Source: Neovahlkampfia damariscottae (Eukaryota > Heterolobosea > Selenaionea > Neovahlkampfiida > Neovahlkampfiidae). From it: a stretch of 64,000 nt of DNA. This document shows positions 63,262 to 64,000 of this stretch, piece after piece. The notes under the pieces were generated by a model, which searched no databases, was not told where the DNA came from, and was given only the letters and a program-made list of their open reading frames with translations. Position 1 is the stretch's first letter, and each line of letters begins with the position of its first letter. A program made the position numbers and the translations under genes. The DNA is taken from contig JABLTG010000056.1 of assembly GCA_016618085.1 (NCBI GenBank), positions 1 through 64,000 of the forward strand, given 5' to 3'.

Positions 63262-64000
63262 ATGGCTTGTTCTCAATTTTTAGTGTTCGTGACAATTCTC
63301 TTCGGAGTTTTTTTATTTTTCATAAAACCAGAAGAAGAAATTCACTGGAACTGGAAACAAATAAATCTTGATGCTAAAAAGTTGGGTCTAGGTTTTTCAA
63401 AAGATTTTATCTGGTAAAAAAAACGAATTTTTAAAAAATAATTCAAAGGGGTGTAGCAACATCTTCTCATCAAATTGAAGGAAATAATACTCTAAATCAA
63501 TGGTATGAATGGGAAAAAAGTCAAAAATTAGAACCATCTGGTGACGCAACTGATAGCTGGAAACGTTATAAAGAAGATATTCAATTAATGAAAAAACTTG
63601 GTGTATCAAGTTACAGATTTTCAATTGAATGGTCTAAAATTGAACCTTCAGAAGGAATTTTTGATCCATGGGCTGTTCAACATTATCATGATCTCATTGA
63701 TGAGTGCATTAAAAATAAAATTGATCCAATGATTACATTACATCATTTTACAAATCCAATTTGGTTTGAAAAACAAAGAGCTTGGGAAAATGAAAAATTA
63801 ATCAAACACTTTGTCAGATTTTCAGAATATGTTTTTAAAGAATATTCAAAGAAAGTTAAATTTTGGTGTACGATCAATGAATCAGAAGTTATTGTTTTAT
63901 TGGGTTATTTGGATGGTAGATTTCCACCTGGAAAAAAATTAGATTTTTCATCTGCAAAAATTGTTTTACAAAATTTACTTCAAGCTCATGTTGAAACTTA
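63262..64000 (+). CDS. Glycoside hydrolase family 1 protein, 3' end beyond window
   Basis: Exon 1 is 63262-63413; a 35-nt intron is followed by exon 2 from 63449 to the window edge. A signal anchor (QFLVFVTILFGVFLFFI) leads into FSKDFIWGVATSSHQIEGN, DSWKRYKEDIQLMKKLGVSSYRFSIEWSKIEP and MITLHHFTNPIWFEK, the classic GH1 opening. WCTINESEV contains the acid/base Glu (TxNE). The nucleophile motif lies beyond the window. Beta-glucosidase or beta-galactosidase-like activity on disaccharides or glycosides is expected; lysosomal or secreted location is inferred from the leader. Confidence 0.92.

Noticed and set aside
1-64000. CRISPR array, operons or prophage
   Set aside because: No spaced direct repeats of CRISPR type. 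Spliceosomal introns and ribosomal protein content show a eukaryotic nuclear sequence.

Overview
This window is a compact, AT-rich nuclear fragment from a microbial eukaryote. It carries about 43 protein genes on both strands, one tRNA-like sequence and one transposase-like relic. Ribosomal proteins, NOC2, PNO1, GSK3, LEO1, ALIX, PTEN, a Paf1 subunit and a Bro1 protein exclude a prokaryote. Nearly every multi-exon gene reads through only after removal of very short GT-AG introns (25-54 nt), and I checked that exon lengths sum to whole codons for the genes given with exon coordinates. The combination of DUF4116-repeat proteins, a hybrid-cluster protein with a presequence, an archaeal-type isopentenyl phosphate kinase, a peroxisomal half-ABC transporter and G-protein signalling suggests a free-living amoeba or flagellate, possibly heterolobosean or a low-oxygen lineage. 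That placement is inference.

Layout. 1-5.9 kb: end of a secreted EGF-like gene, a decayed repeat stretch, NOC2, a METTL7-like methyltransferase and a secreted orphan. 6.4-8.5 kb: transposase-like relic and a bacterial-looking cpYpsA gene. 8.5-19.6 kb: ankyrin protein, RPL24, ABCD transporter, membrane protein, cyclin, nucleotidyltransferase/RNA-ligase-like fusion, GSK3, TRA2-like splicing factor, RPS8. 19.7-34.7 kb: three-module paladin, tRNA-like cloverleaf, HACD, BABAM1, ALIX, adenylate kinase, PTEN, hybrid-cluster protein, MYND protein, SF2 helicase. 34.9-47.8 kb: TMEM63-like channel, Ca-regulated mitochondrial carrier, aromatic amino-acid decarboxylase, LEO1, a divergent DUF4116 pair, and a Kelch-G-alpha fusion. 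47.8-64 kb: a 1400-residue LRR protein, PNO1, mitochondrial RNB exonuclease, UXT, a chromomethylase-like DNA methyltransferase, a secreted orphan, IPK, an LRR protein, an ARF-family GTPase and the start of a GH1 glycosidase.

Genome-wide habits visible here: (i) a CCAATCA/TGATTGG element lies about 10-60 nt upstream of nearly every start codon and often serves divergent pairs; (ii) in about half of the genes the stop codon is embedded in or abuts an AATAAA hexamer; (iii) convergent genes nearly touch, and PNO1 and the RNB gene share the bases of their stop codons.

The most unusual proteins are the Kelch-G-alpha fusion with a substituted GTPase glutamine, the chromodomain-inserted cytosine methyltransferase (an architecture best known from plants), and the nucleotidyltransferase fused to an RNA-ligase-like domain that appears to lack its nucleophilic lysine. 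Functionally the window is mixed: ribosome assembly and translation (NOC2, RPL24, RPS8, PNO1), phosphoinositide and inositol phosphate signalling (PTEN, paladin), lipid metabolism (HACD, ABCD, IPK), and organelle functions (HCP, RNB, carrier).
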